A DNA stretch of 64,000 nucleotides from Corylus avellana (lineage: Eukaryota; Streptophyta; Magnoliopsida; Fagales; Betulaceae): NCBI RefSeq assembly GCF_901000735.1, contig NC_081541.1, positions 38,341,142 to 38,405,141 of the forward strand. Reading direction: 5' to 3'. The position numbers and the translations under genes are program-made. This document shows, one piece after another, positions 24,199-35,829 of this stretch (positions are counted from its first letter, which is position 1; the number at the start of each line of letters is the position of its first letter). The notes under the pieces are model-generated. The model saw only the letters and a list, made by a program, of their open reading frames with translations. It made no database searches and had not been told where the DNA came from.

Positions 24199-25231
24199 AG
24201 AAAGGAGATCCCCTCATTCTTAGTACTAGTATTTTTTTTTTTTTTTGAGCAGATTATAATTATTATCATTAATAATATAGTACATGGTAGCTGGGAAATT
24301 TACATCTTCCAAATACGACTTCTTAACCACCATGTCCTTTCGTTTTCTAAATGCCCTTGCACATTTGAAGAATAGTACTCTGCTATCAACTACCACTTTG
24401 TTAATAAGGGAAAAAAATTGTAAAATTGGTCCATATAATAACTAGGGCTACTTTTACCACCCAAAGCAGGGTCCCGAGTTTAGTGTAGTCTAAATGGTTT
24501 TGGACAGCTAGGCAGCTCGTTAAGCATCTCCAAAAACAATAGTCATTTTAACTAAAAAAAAAAAATCTCTTTTTATTTTATTTTACTTTTCAACACAAAC
24601 TCTAACAAATAATCTATTTTACTCTCTACTTTCTTTAAATATTATTTTTTGATTTTTTTGTTCATTTTTTTATTCACTAGTCCCTTTGATTTCTCTCTCT
24701 CTCTAGTCTCCAACCCATCCAACAATACACATTTTTTAAGACATTGAGAGTTTTTAAAATTTAGGGAAATGATTGCAAAAACGATAAAAGATCAGAGATG
24801 TAAGTGAAATTTCCCTTAAATTACTTATATTTAAACCTAATCGGGAACAAATTTACGAGAATACCGATAACATCTGTCAACTTTCCAATGATCGAGGACT
24901 TCTCTTAAGAAATTATAGCAGGCTTCAAACATTGCCAAAATTGCCATTGCGTTTCAGAAAATGAAATGTTTAAAATTGTCCATCACTGGAGATGTTCTCT
25001 AATCAAACGTACGCATGTATTAAAGTGAAGTATCCCCTGAGCCCTCAGCCCTCTAAAGTACTTCCTTGTCCCTCCAATCCCATATATTCGCACAATTAAG
25101 GTGCTAATTCTATGGTTGAAATGAGTTCAATAACATAAATGTAACATAAATAAAAAATTTTAAAAGAATAATAATAAAAAAAAAGCGGGAATATGCAATA
25201 TGTGACCTACCCAAGACAATATTTTATTATG

Positions 25232-25688
25232 AATAATTACCTTTTCCCCTTATCAACTATAACGCATTGTCACTTTGCCACCATGAACTGACAACCCTAC
25301 TGCTCAACCCTATCAAACTACTATTTTGTGCCCAAAATCCCAATTCCATTAGTCAAAGGCGTTAATTCAGGCGGTCAACTCGTCATGTACACCCCACATG
25401 CCATCTTGAAATTTTATATCCTACATTTTTCCTTCATCAACTGCAACGCATTGTTACTTTTTTCCATGAATTGACAACCCTATTGTGGGAAAAAGTGGGA
25501 TAAACAATTTCAAGATGGTATGTGGGACGCACGTGACGGGTTGATCGTCTGAGTTAACGCCTTTGACAGACAGAAGGGGGGGTTTGGGCACAAAATTGTA
25601 GTTTGATAGGGTCGAGCTGTAAGGTTGTCAGTTCATGAGGGCAAAGTGATAATGTGTTGTAGTTGATGGGGAAAAAGGTAATTACCCC
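25232..25688. mobile_element. Mutator-like foldback MITE, second copy
   Basis: Copy of 15937-16393 with the same ATTTTATTATG flanks at 25221-25231 and 25689-25699; a few substitutions. Confidence 0.85.
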
Positions 25689-26629
25689 ATTTTATTATGT
25701 GTTGTATATTGTTGGATAACCACTATGTCTATGTTGTTCCCCACAGGGATTCTATATCTACTTAATAACATAATTTTTTTTTTTCCTTTCTATATGAACA
25801 CTAAAAAAATGGACTTTCCAGAATGATCTATAAAACAATTGATATTGGTTGAGATTGATTTCTCAAACTCAATTAGTAGTTTCTAAAGTCCACTTCTACC
25901 CCATTCTACGAGTGAAAGAGAAAATGTAAAGACAACATTGAAGCAGCCCAATCGAGACTTACTATATCCATGTGAATTATATCCCCTATCTCTATAAGTT
26001 GGACTTGGTCAAGCTATTAGTATTGGAAAGTATATATGCGGCAACATTTGGGGCACCAATGTTGTACTATAGGTCCCACGGGACAGTCCCAACCATATTG
26101 AGAATGGATTAATGGCTCGAACAAACCATAAAAAAAGAAAATTATGACTATTAAATATATAATTTACCTATTATGCATGAATTTATGCATTGAAATATAA
26201 AGTGAGTTGTTATTGGGATTGTTAGGTATTTGAATTATCTAATTCAGTGACAAAATATTTTCGTCTGGAAGCCTGTCTGCAATTAGTTTGGACGAGCTTT
26301 TCATAGAAGACTCGCCGAGCAAGTCTACAGTGCGTTTGGCCGAGACATATGATGAAGAGCAACTAAGACGTTCATTTGAAACTTCATTCGAAGACCTTCC
26401 GAACTAGCTAATTTTTAATACCCCACCGAGAAGCTCGTCAGCAGTTGTAATACCCTGACTTTGTAAATCATTTTAAAAAGAGTTTTACTCAAAAAGTTAT
26501 TAGCCTTCTAAACAAGCCCATACAGTAGACCCTAGACCTACCTTAATTGGCCTAAACCCTTAGGGCATTTAGCAAGCAAAAACCTAATACCACCTTCTCT
26601 GGATGAATGCTTGTCCAAGGGACCACACC

Positions 26630-26930
26630 GAGCATTCGTCTGAACCTCACGCCACTCTCGTGAAATCGTACTCTGACCTATTTTGGCCTTTTGTGAACAG
26701 TATATGAGCGCCCGACAGCAGACCACATGAGCGCTCGTTGACCATTTTTAGACCATTGGTTAATATCTGAGCATAGTACACGAGCGCCTGAAAAGTATTT
26801 TTGCCTCGTTGTGAACAATACACGAGCACTTGACCGGGGACCACGTGCGCGCTCGCACCTTTTCAAAAATCGCCTAACAAAAGCTGTGAATTGTACAGGA
26901 GCTCGCATGAATAGTACCCACGTGCTTGCC
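26630..26930 (+). repeat. GAGCGCTCG-type motif array in U3 of LTR I
   Basis: Variants GAGCATTCG, GAGCGCCCG, GAGCGCTCG, GAGCGCCTG, GAGCACTTG and GCGCTCGC recur every 35-60 bp, each preceded by 'cac' or 'catgagc' and followed by 'gacc' or 'accttttcaaa'. The full motif is self-complementary. A second cluster (AACGCTC, GAGCGCTCG) lies at about 30117-30147. Confidence 0.7.
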
Positions 26931-26972
26931 CCTTTTCAAAAGTTTTTCCATTTTGCCCTCAGCTTTTTTTCC

Positions 26973-26980
26973 TATAAATA
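26973..26980 (+). promoter_or_regulatory. TATA box of solo LTR I
   Basis: TATAAATA in TTTTTCCTATAAATACTCC, directly downstream of the GAGCGCTCG motif array and followed by a C-rich leader, as in the other three solo LTRs. Confidence 0.65.
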
Positions 26981-27539
26981 CTCCATACCCCCATTCAACC
27001 CAGCCCTCAAAATGCACTCTGGAGCCCTGGGAAAACCCAACAACTTTGACATTTGAGAGTTTGCGAGCTTCGTGAGTGACTTGGGAGAAGGGAGGAGCAC
27101 TTGTTGAGGTAATCTCTATACATTCTTGTTATTGTATTGTTAAGTTTCTTGTTTCATAATAGCCTAAACGTTTTCTTGAAGTGATGATTTCTCCTTTCAA
27201 TGTTTTAAGCATTTTAGTGCTAAGGCAAGCCTTTGCATCATTACTTTGTTTAACAAAACTTGTTTCAAAAGGTGTTTTCAAGAGATGCTATTAGGAACAC
27301 TTGTAATATGTTTTGGTGCTTAAAACAAACCAATTTCTTATGAATATTTTCAAAGGATTTTAAACACCTCTTCGATTATTGTGTTTTACTTGTTTTACAT
27401 AGAGCTTAGAAAGTAGGAACCAACCTGTAGTGACTCAAATAATTAATTAAACTTAGACAGCTTAATTAGAATGTTAATTTGGACTTTGAGTCACTAGGAT
27501 CAGCCAGAAGGGCATTTTGGGGAAATTGGACACCTAGAC

Positions 27540-27835
27540 CGGACGTACGCTAGGGGTAGTGAACGTACGCTCTTGTTTGTTGTAGAGGACATACGCTAGG
27601 GTTGGCGAATGTACGCTCATGTTTTTAATGAGAACGCATGCGGGGGGACCACCAGACATACGTTGACAAATAGTATGTCATACTCTGTGAATAATATGCG
27701 AACACATGCTCAATATTATATGGGCATCCGCTGCTTTTTGTATTGACTGCTGGCTAATACCTATACGTACGAAGTAGCCTTCGGACCACTGGTGAATAGT
27801 ACGCGGTTGTGCGCCCTTAGGATCGAACGTACGCT
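27540..27835 (+). repeat. CGTACG-type motif array in U3 of LTR H
   Basis: GGACGTACGC, GAACGTACGC, GGACATACGC, GAATGTACGC, AGACATACG, ATACGTACG and GAACGTACGC recur at 20-45 bp intervals, often with CTAGGG or CTC(T/A)TG after them. It is the same motif family as LTR F, though F and H are otherwise not the closest pair. Confidence 0.7.
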
Positions 27836-27836
27836 C

Positions 27837-27846
27837 CTTTTAAATA
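27837..27846 (+). promoter_or_regulatory. TATA-like box of solo LTR H
   Basis: CTTTTAAATACCCCTCACTCC, a TTTAAATA variant at the position where E, F and I have TATAAA, followed by the leader with CTAGAGACCCTGTGTAAG. Confidence 0.5.
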
Positions 27847-29030
27847 CCCCTCACTCCCTTGCCATTTCACACCCATTCTGCCCCTAAACCCTCTAGAGAC
27901 CCTGTGTAAGTGTCTTTTGTGAGTTGTGAGTGTTCTTGGAGGAGAATGAGAGATTTTTTGGAGGTTTCGCTTCAATGAGGTAATCTTCTAAACTTAGCTA
28001 GTCGTTATGGTATTTAAGTACTTTTTCATTGATAGTTTAGTTGGTAGTTTGTAGCTTCTAGTTATGTTGTTGCCCTTAATATTGACGGCTTAGTAGTTTA
28101 TCTTGATTTAGCGTTTAATTCTTGTTGGAAATATTTTCTTTTGCATGGAGATGTTGCTTTGAGATAGGTAGTCTTAGAAGGCTTTTGGTAACCATAGAAC
28201 TAGTTTGGGAGGATAGGAGGACGATTGAACCAAATTGGGTTCTACCTGAAAACCTTGGAGCGGACGTATGGCCTCGAGCCTGGACGTATGGTCCGAAGTA
28301 TTTTAGCGGACGTACGGCCACGAGCCTAGACGTACGGTTATAAGTGTTCCAGGGAATGCCACTTTGGCTAGTCGTCTGATAACCTCTGTTTTCATGTCAT
28401 AGGTTCGTTTTAGTTGATTTAGAACTAATGATATGTTTTTTTTCAGTATTCGAGGTTATGGAGCCTCAAGGAAATTTTATGGAGGAGCCTTACAACTCAG
28501 GTGAGTGTAAACTCACATGGATGCTTGTTGCTATTTTTCTTGCATTATACGTCTATTTTATATATATCAAACATGTATATTTTGGAACTATTGTGGACTC
28601 TCTTTTGCGAAAACGTGTGTTGATTAATAAGATAATGATGAAGCTTGTAAAACTATGCATGTAAAAGATTGATAAGATTAATTGTATCGTATGACATGGT
28701 ACACCGGTATGTGCGGTATAACGGCCATGGGCTTACTATACATGTTAACTTTATGATCATGTGTGCGTGTGTGATGGGCTTTGGATCCAATGGTTTCGTG
28801 ACCAAGACGCAGCCATTCCCAATGGATGGTCACTATACGACGGACATCATTAGTGGTGTGGGCCACCCGAGTTCGGACTTGGTCATGCCATTAGTGTTAT
28901 ATATAGTAGCCGTACAATATCCGGGGCACCAGTGTTGTACTACAAGTCCCTCGGGACAGCGTCAACCCTACTGAAAATGAGTAATATCTCGGGTAGACCA
29001 TACTGTTGAACTATATATATATATATATAT

Positions 29031-29436
29031 GGAAAAATTATAGTTTACCCTCCTAAAGTTAACAGCGTTTTTCAATTAGAATACCAAAGTTTCAATTTTT
29101 GCAATCCACCCCAACAAAGGTCCAATTTTTTTTCAATTTGACCAATATTATCCAAAAATTCCTATATTACCCCTAATTTATATTTTATATTTTAATTTTT
29201 CAGAAAAAATAAATAAAATTTGGGGGTGCAAAAATGGCCAGATGGCGTAGCCACCCCGATTTTTTAAAATTTTTTTTATAAAAAATAAAAAATAAAAAAT
29301 TAAGGGCAATATGAGAAGTTTTGGATACAATTGGTCAAATTGCAAAAGTTTGAAACTTTTGGGGGTGGATTGCAAAAATTGAAACTTTGACATTTGAATT
29401 GAAAAATGCTGTCAACTTCCGGAGGGGGGGTAAACT
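29031..29436. mobile_element. foldback MITE in LTR H
   Basis: The left arm TTATAGTTTACCCTCC...AAAGTTTCAATTTTTGCAATCC pairs with the right arm GGATTGCAAAAATTGAAACTTTG...GGGGGTAAACTATA. The centre has a GGGGGTGCAAAA...GTAGCCACCCC stem. It sits inside a TA microsatellite on both sides, so a TA-type target is likely but cannot be measured. Its absence from LTR E at the matching place supports an insertion. Confidence 0.8.
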
Positions 29437-29587
29437 ATATATATATATATATATCACATTCATGATAAACTGTCATAATGTTGCATGTGCTTTATAAATA
29501 ATTGAATCCACAAATTAATGACGGGTACGTCATGTGTATTTATACTCACTAAGTCATTAGACTTACCCTTGTATTATTTCCTTTATT

Positions 29588-29623
<36 letters not shown>

Positions 29624-32059
29624 TTTTATTTTATGTACAAATGTGTTGCTGGAGATAGTTTAGCAGAAGATGGCTACAGCGAAGCACTCAGTTATTGTGG
29701 AGGATTCGACTCGGGAGATGCTTGAGGACTTATTGCAAGCTTAGGCGGGTACTATGGTAACTAGTACTTTTAAGTTATGTTGTAGAATTAGAGCTTTTAT
29801 GCATGCTTGCATATTAAGGTATATTATAGATCCCTTGTAACGATGATGTGTATAGTGTGATTTTCGCTACTTTGATATTGTTTGGTAGATGCTCTAGTTG
29901 TAATGATTAATGTTTATAGAATCTTTATTGTTTCCGCTATTTAGTATCCTCTGTCTTTTCAATGAGTAGAGGTCCTTGAGTCTTATTCGGAGTGGAATAA
30001 AGCTGAGAGACGAACCATGGAGTTCATTAATTTTCGTGGCATTACACAACCCATAGCTTAGATAGGGGCCTAGAATGCATTTTAGGGGCTTTTGGCCCAA
30101 CCCTAGGTCATTAGCCGAACGCTCACCCTAGGGAACGAGCGCTCGACCAGAGGCCTGTTCATATGCCCTTTAGCCCCATAAATGTGTACAAGGTCTTAGC
30201 ACCCCTTTTTGGTTAGTTGGAACCTCGTAGAGTTTCCTAGTACTGCTTATAACGATAGGTCTTCTTTCGTTATAGCAAGGATTCGTAATGTCGGAGGACT
30301 CAAGCGAGCGTACGAGGTAAGTAACCACTCACGAACACTTTGCTTAAAAACGTGGGATATTTTAGCTAACTGACCATTCGTATAATATGAGCATGTCCAC
30401 TTTTTGTAATAACATAGTAACTGCTTTAATAACTAGTTGATAAGATGCATCGTACGACATGGACACGGGTACGTGCGGAATAATGGCTATGGACTTATTA
30501 TATAGACTTCATTCTATGGTCAGATGTGTGTGTGGGGGGGGCTTTAGATCCAATAGTTTTTGTGATCGGCGCAGCCATTCCTTAATGATTGGTCACTACA
30601 GAACAGACATCATTAGTGGTGTGAGCAACCTGAGGTCAGACTCAGTCGTGCCACTAGTGGTGGACGGTAGTGTACAATGACCAAGGCACCGACATTGTAT
30701 TACAGGTTCCTCGAAACAGTCTTAACCTTGTTGATAAATGATAATATCTTGGGTAGACCGTACATAAGAGTTATCACCTATAAACCGTTAGTTTTTATGC
30801 ATTAAAATACGTAGACGCTTGCCGCCGGGAGTACACCACCTTTTATCAAACCAAACGATATTTTCAATGTGTATTAATGGAGACAACTCCTATTTTAAAT
30901 GTCTACCAAAATTGTTCGTTTATTTCTGCTTAATAATGAGCTCATGTTATACCTAATTGTGAAGTTTACTTACTAAGTCGTTAGACTTATATTGTTATTA
31001 CCCTTTTAAGGAGCTTGTCACTAGAATCCATGAGTGGCGCGATTGCCACCATAGCTTTTATATTAAGATTCTTCATAAAGTTATCATATTTGCCTTTTAT
31101 TATTGATTAGTTGCTCAATGTATTTAATTGAGGAATATACTTGTACTATAATATTTATAGTTTTCTCAGATTTATTCTACCTTCCTATGCATTAACTCTG
31201 ATAATGGTTAGAGGGGCGATTCGTCATTTAGCCATTAGTTGGTTTAAGTGGGGTAATTGCCAGTAACTCTGCCAGGCTAGCTAAGGTCAGTTTTGGGGGC
31301 ATTACAGCAATCTCGTCCGCAACACATCCGACTGAGATATATTTTTGAGACCCACCAAGAGGATCGGCGTCAATCTCGCCTGCATGGAATCCTGGTTTAG
31401 TCATGTTAACCTAGTCGTGTACAAACGAGTAAGAAACTCATCAGGACGCCAACTTAGTTTTGCAGTTATCTTATCACAATTTGCATTCTATTAGACTAAG
31501 GTCTCTTATAATCTATTTATAAGGAATTGCTACGCGCGAATTCTATATAGATTCTACGTAAGAATTTGGTGTACTAAGAGAAATTTTGAGATCTAGAGCG
31601 TTAGAGTACACGATATTCTCTCTTAGAGTTATAGGTTGTGCCTTCAATCACAGATCATGAACAACATATGAAGTTTATTGGAGTTCCAGTAAAGAAAATC
31701 ACATAGAAGAATTGTCCAAAGGTTCTGGAAGAGCTATTGCAGGAACGGGCAAGTGGATCGCTTGTTTAGTACATGGAATTGTCAGTTGCAAAGATTTTGT
31801 AAGTAATGATATTGTGTAATTTCTCATTTTTCTATAGTGGAGTGATTTTTTAGGTTTGGTTGCTCCGGAGTAATTTTACTTTGAATAATTCTTTAAAAGG
31901 TTTCTACTTCATCACCAAATACCCGTGTCTAATTGATTTACTGCTTTCGATTATATTTAATGAATGTTTGCATGATCGTTATTACTTAATTCCACGTTAA
32001 TTGGTAAACACATATTCAATCCCTCTTCTAAGGGTGTTTGGAGTCTGTTTATATATTTT

Positions 32060-32635
32060 CAAGAGTTATGCCTACTATACTTTAAGAGAAATCAAGTTTT
32101 TATTTCTAGTGTCATAATAATGGAGGCAATACTTATTAACTTTTAAAAACCCAATGACATTATAATTATCAAAGTTAAGGATTATGAATTGTTACCAAAG
32201 GCTTAATGCATATCAAGTTTCGTGATAATTTACTTACTAAGTTGTAGACTTACGAAATAATTACTTTTCCACATGTGAAACACTCCGGTGTTTTGCAGAT
32301 TAGTAGGTTTGCCAGACTTTAGAGTTTAGCGTCTCGTAGGGATGAAGATGCCGAGCAAAGGACTTGTATTGTTAGGTTTGTGTAGTTAGATAGAAGTTGA
32401 AAATGTTGTAGAATTTCTCTTTCAAAGCTATAAGTTTGTATTGATGATAATTAATGATATTGGAATATAATTATAGTTTATATCAGATCATTCATTTTTG
32501 CTTTCCGCTATAGTTTACTTTGATAATTATTGTTTGTATAGTAAATCTTGCTAATTACAAGCTAATTAGCATGGCAACACAATGAGTAACATTTCAAGTT
32601 AATTATTTTAAATTAATTAATTTCGGAGCGTTACA
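32060..32635 (+). repeat. 3' part of gypsy-like LTR K
   Basis: TTACTTACTAAGTTGTAGACTTAC and the end TTTCGGAGCGTTACA match the order of the last 500 bp of LTRs E and H (ACTCACTGAGTTGTCGGACTTAC ... GGGCATTACA). Together with 25955-26219 it forms one LTR broken by later insertions. The 5' start is not recognised. Confidence 0.6.
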
Positions 32636-32855
32636 GGTGTCAACCAGGTAAGGAGGTGCATACTTCTTGCGTAGCATAAATGGTGATAATATTGTTGTGG
32701 ATGGAGAAGAAGACGATGAGAGGGAAAGAAAAGTGGGCAATATTAACTAATATGAGACTTTTATGTAATCCGTTGGAGATGGTTTAAGTTGTACATTTTC
32801 ACGTTTTTGGCTTAATTATAAATTTATAAATGAGTTGTGCTCCACTTTTGCATTC
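32636..32855. other. unassigned spacer
   Basis: No feature seen; it ends in CTCCACTTTTGCATTCA just before a poly-T. Confidence 0.4.
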
Positions 32856-33400
32856 ATTTTTTTTGAACGGAAATCTGAGGATTTCATTGATTAAAGATCA
32901 CGAGCATAAAGCTCTTACAGAGCAGAGCAAAAAGCTCTTACAACACAAAGCATAAAGCTCTGCAAAATCATAGCCACATATATGAGGTTACAAAGTTATA
33001 GATACAAACAAAAATTCTTACAATAAGATGTTATCTATGACTTCAATCTTCTGCTAACCCATGTACAAATACAGTTAAAGAGCAGATTAGATTCAAGCTG
33101 ATTAGATCTAAGACATTGGTAGCCAAATTTCTTAACAAAATTTATTTGAACCAACCGTGAGAAATAACCCCTCACACCTAATTATCTAGGCTGTGAGAAA
33201 TAACCTCTCACACCTAATTATTTCTCCTCACGCACGAAGGCAAATCTAGAGAAAATAAACCTCTTATTCAAAACAAAAATCACAAACAAATAACCAGCAA
33301 GCAGCGGCAATGGTCGAAGAGGAAATGAACGACACAACATAATGGAAGGTGGACGGACGCATAGCAAAAAGGCCGAAGTTGCTAATTTGGTTGGAGAACA
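32856..33400 (-). mobile_element. possible LINE 3' end relic, minus strand
   Basis: On the minus strand it ends ...AATCAATGAAATCCTCAGATTTCC...AAAAAAAA, the same style as the tail of the intact LINE here (TATCAATGAAATTCAACAG + poly-A at 61492-61530). Short AGCATAAAGCTCTTACA repeats precede the tail. No coding sequence is left. Confidence 0.35.
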
Positions 33401-34844
33401 CCTACATACATAAAAAATAATAAAATAATAAAAATTTAAAAAGGAGTGGGAGGGTAGGAGCAGGGGAGTAGAAAGGGAAGAGGTCTCAAAATAGTTTTAT
33501 GAGGAGAAGGGCCAATTTTTTACATTTATTTATCACACTCATGTTAGTCGATGTGATAAATGAATGTAAAGAATATCATTATTCATTATAAATTTGGATA
33601 AAGTCAAAAGAACCTCTAGATCTAAAAGAATTAATTGACAACTCTAAATACCTTATGATTCAACTAATTTCTACTTAATTTTGGTCTTAATGATATGTCC
33701 GTTTTATTTAAGATGCGTGAGATGTGTCCCGCACTTTAGTAGGTTTGAGGTCATAAGATAAATTAATTACAATAACTTTTATATTTATATCCTTTTCGTC
33801 CCATAATTACACAGCAAAAAATTTCTTTTGAAAGAGGAAAAAACCCGACTAATAAAATTTGTTCCATTATCGATTAAACAAACCTTTTTTTTTTTTTTTC
33901 TATCTTTTTTTTGTTCCTTTCTAAAGATATAGTAACTATGTTCGTCTAATTATTTGGTGCTTTGCTCAGAAAAAATAAAAATGGTGCTTATGCTACATGT
34001 ATGAATCCTTCTAAATGCGATCCGGATTTTAAAAATACTAATAAATCAAAATTTAATAATAATAATTTTAAATTTAATGATAATTTTAAAAGTCACGTCA
34101 CATTTAAAAGGACTTAAAGGAAGACTCTAATCCTCTGTTAGCATTACTCTACATGTATATAAAATGTTTTTAGTTGATGAGATGTATAAATTCCTAGGAT
34201 GTATTCTTTTGGGAACGACAATGGTTATGATTCATAATTTGTAGGGAAAAATAGATATTTCTACCTTTTATTTGTTTTTCATAGATTACTGATTGAATTC
34301 CTTTTTCTCCCTTCTTTTAATTTGTTTTTTTTTTGGAATTTATAAGGATATTTTGTCTTATTGAAAACTTTGTATGGTCATTTTTATCTTTTTGTTGGTC
34401 TTGAAAGAATTTGACATTTTTTTGATAGATTTTTAAGATATTAACACAATTTGTAGTTTGAGACCGATATTAGCACTAGAATTGTAATTTGAGAAAAATA
34501 TGGGTATTTTTCCCTAATAGAGTATTTGTGTACTTTGTGATCCACGCCTTCAGAACTGCTGGTAATAGGCCTTTTATTGTTAGGATAATGATCATTAAGT
34601 TGCGTAAAATTCGTCAGTACTCTTCTATTTGTATTGGCTTTGAATGTTTTCAATTCTTTGTTTAATTTGAAACGGCTAAAAATTTCTCTTAGTCAACAAC
34701 AAAAAAATTTTAAAAATGTTGTTTTTGTTGAAGAATTTATTAGTTGCATGCGTGTTGGTAGTTAAACCAATTGACTGAGTATTGTACGTGAATTTCAAAA
34801 TCTTCTCATTTTTAAACATATTTCACAATTAATTCTTTTATTTT
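33401..34844. other. unassigned AT-rich DNA
   Basis: Low-complexity words and homopolymers only; an AATTTTAATGATAATTTT repeat around 34050-34110 is the only local structure. No gene or element end recognised. Confidence 0.5.
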
Positions 34845-35270
34845 TGGGAAACTTAAAAAAACCTCATTGAATTTTTTTCTCCTTTTGACACTATTTTTAA
34901 AGTTTAAAAACTCGCAATCAAAGAAATTAAACTTTCAATTTCTTTGAATTACCCAATTTTATTAGGATTTTCTGTTAAATGTTGTCAAAATTCTCAAAAT
35001 ACTCATTTTTTTACAAAAAAATTATTGCAAACGTGTTGCATAAATATTTCAATTATATATATATATAAACGCTTGAATCTTTACAATTTTTTATAATAAA
35101 ATATAAGAATATTTTGGAGATTCTAAAAATATTTAACAAAAAATTCTAACGGAAGAGAGTAATTAAAATATATTAAAAGTTTAATACCTTTAATTGAAAT
35201 TTTTTGAACTTAAAGAAAGTACTTTCAAAATGTGTAAAAATTCAGAGAAATTTTGTGAAAATTTTCCTTT
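34845..35270. mobile_element. foldback MITE, related to 5095-5241
   Basis: GGGAAACTTAAAAAAACCTC at the left pairs with ...AAATTTTGTGAAAATTTTCC at the right. CTTTTGACACTATTTTTAAAG and TTTAAAAACTCGCAATCAAAG resemble the smaller element at 5095. A TA run is at 35053-35066. Confidence 0.5.
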
Positions 35271-35728
35271 ATTTTTCTCATAGAGATTGAGGAAACGTAT
35301 TTACAATGAATAGTTCTATTTTTCAGAGGTATTGGACATCTAAAAGTACGTGAATTCCCAGGATGGACACTACACGCGCATCGATAGCTGAATATATCTT
35401 ACTACTGACGAAACTTAATTTGATAATTATATTTAGGTTTATTTATTTATTTATTTTACCATTTTTTTTGTCCCTATGCTTTGGATATCATGTGCAGGCC
35501 GGCTACAACTTAAGAGTTTTCATCAAAGTTGGACATCAACTCTATTTATACAATTTTTATCACGCGGAATTCCTTCAATTCAGTTTATTTCACGATCCAT
35601 TTTTGTCGGAAATTTTTTAAATTAAAGAATTGTATATCGGTTGCGTGAGGACTCAAACAACTAATCTGGTGTCAATATTAACCACCTCGGACGAAATCAA
35701 CTATTGATAAAATGTATTGTTCCAATAT

Positions 35729-35829
35729 AACTTCCTTAATTAACTCGTATTAGAATATTTAAACTTCCTTAATCAACTCGTATTAGAATATTTAAACTTC
35801 CTTAATAAACTCGTATTAGAATATTTAAT
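35729..35829. repeat. three-copy 35-bp tandem repeat
   Basis: CTTCCTTAA(T/T/T)(T/C/A)AACTCGTATTAGAATATTTAA three times in a row, with one varying base per copy. No gene context. Confidence 0.9.

Larger units (their letters stand above)
17984..26617. repeat. large near-identical duplication, copy 2
   Basis: It carries the same features as 8664-17322: LTR E from its middle (17984-19321), the TRIM interior and right LTR (19322-20393), pairs A and B (20445-21348 and 20734-23053), foldback MITE, LTR fragment and the start of LTR I. It continues past the point where copy 1 meets the gap. A shared TRIM end with ATAAC (20394-20398) shows that the same original insertion events are present in both copies. 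Confidence 0.95.
27426..30046 (+). mobile_element. solo LTR H (Ty3/gypsy-like), CAACC duplication
   Basis: It starts TGTAGTGACTC and ends CGTGGCATTACA, flanked by perfect CAACC at 27421-27425 and 30047-30051, with no internal region. It is 2621 bp, including a roughly 400-bp MITE at 29031-29436. It shares GTGAGTTGTGAG, GGTGAGTGTAAACTCACATG, the GTACACCGGTATGTGCGG block and ACTACAAG..CCTCGGGACAG with LTR E. CGTACG-type motifs lie in U3 (27540-27835) and again at 28258-28340. It is inserted in the leader of LTR I. Confidence 0.9.
26446..31306 (+). mobile_element. solo LTR I (Ty3/gypsy-like), GCAGT/GCAAT duplication
   Basis: It starts TGTAATACCCTGAC and ends GGGGGCATTACA. The flanks GCAGT (26441-26445) and GCAAT (31307-31311) differ by one transition. 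Its own length is about 2.2 kb after removal of LTR H (27426-30046 plus 5 bp), close to LTR F, with which it shares GTCGGAGGACTCAAGCGA, the CACTC...ACGTGGGATAT block and the end. There is no internal region, so it is a solo LTR. GAGCGCTCG-type motifs lie at 26630-26930 and 30115-30150. The first 172 bp are also present at 17151-17322. Confidence 0.85.
26220..32060 (+). repeat. possible LTR (J) hosting the second nested stack
   Basis: A TGTTAGGTATTTG start at 26220 follows a broken gypsy-like LTR (K). Text with CTCGCC/CTCGTC motifs continues across the insertion at 26446-31306, then CTATTTATAAGG (TATA-like, about 31516-31527) and a leader follow to about 32060, where K resumes. I read it as an LTR inserted in K, but neither its end nor a duplication is resolved. 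The same start is at 16925 in copy 1. Confidence 0.4.

Noticed and set aside
5722..31306. Intact gypsy retrotransposons
   Set aside because: No gag-pol sequence lies between any LTR pair; single LTRs with their own duplications are solo LTRs.
6156..31306. F and I as two LTRs of one huge element
   Set aside because: They are in opposite orientation and each has its own different 5-bp duplication.
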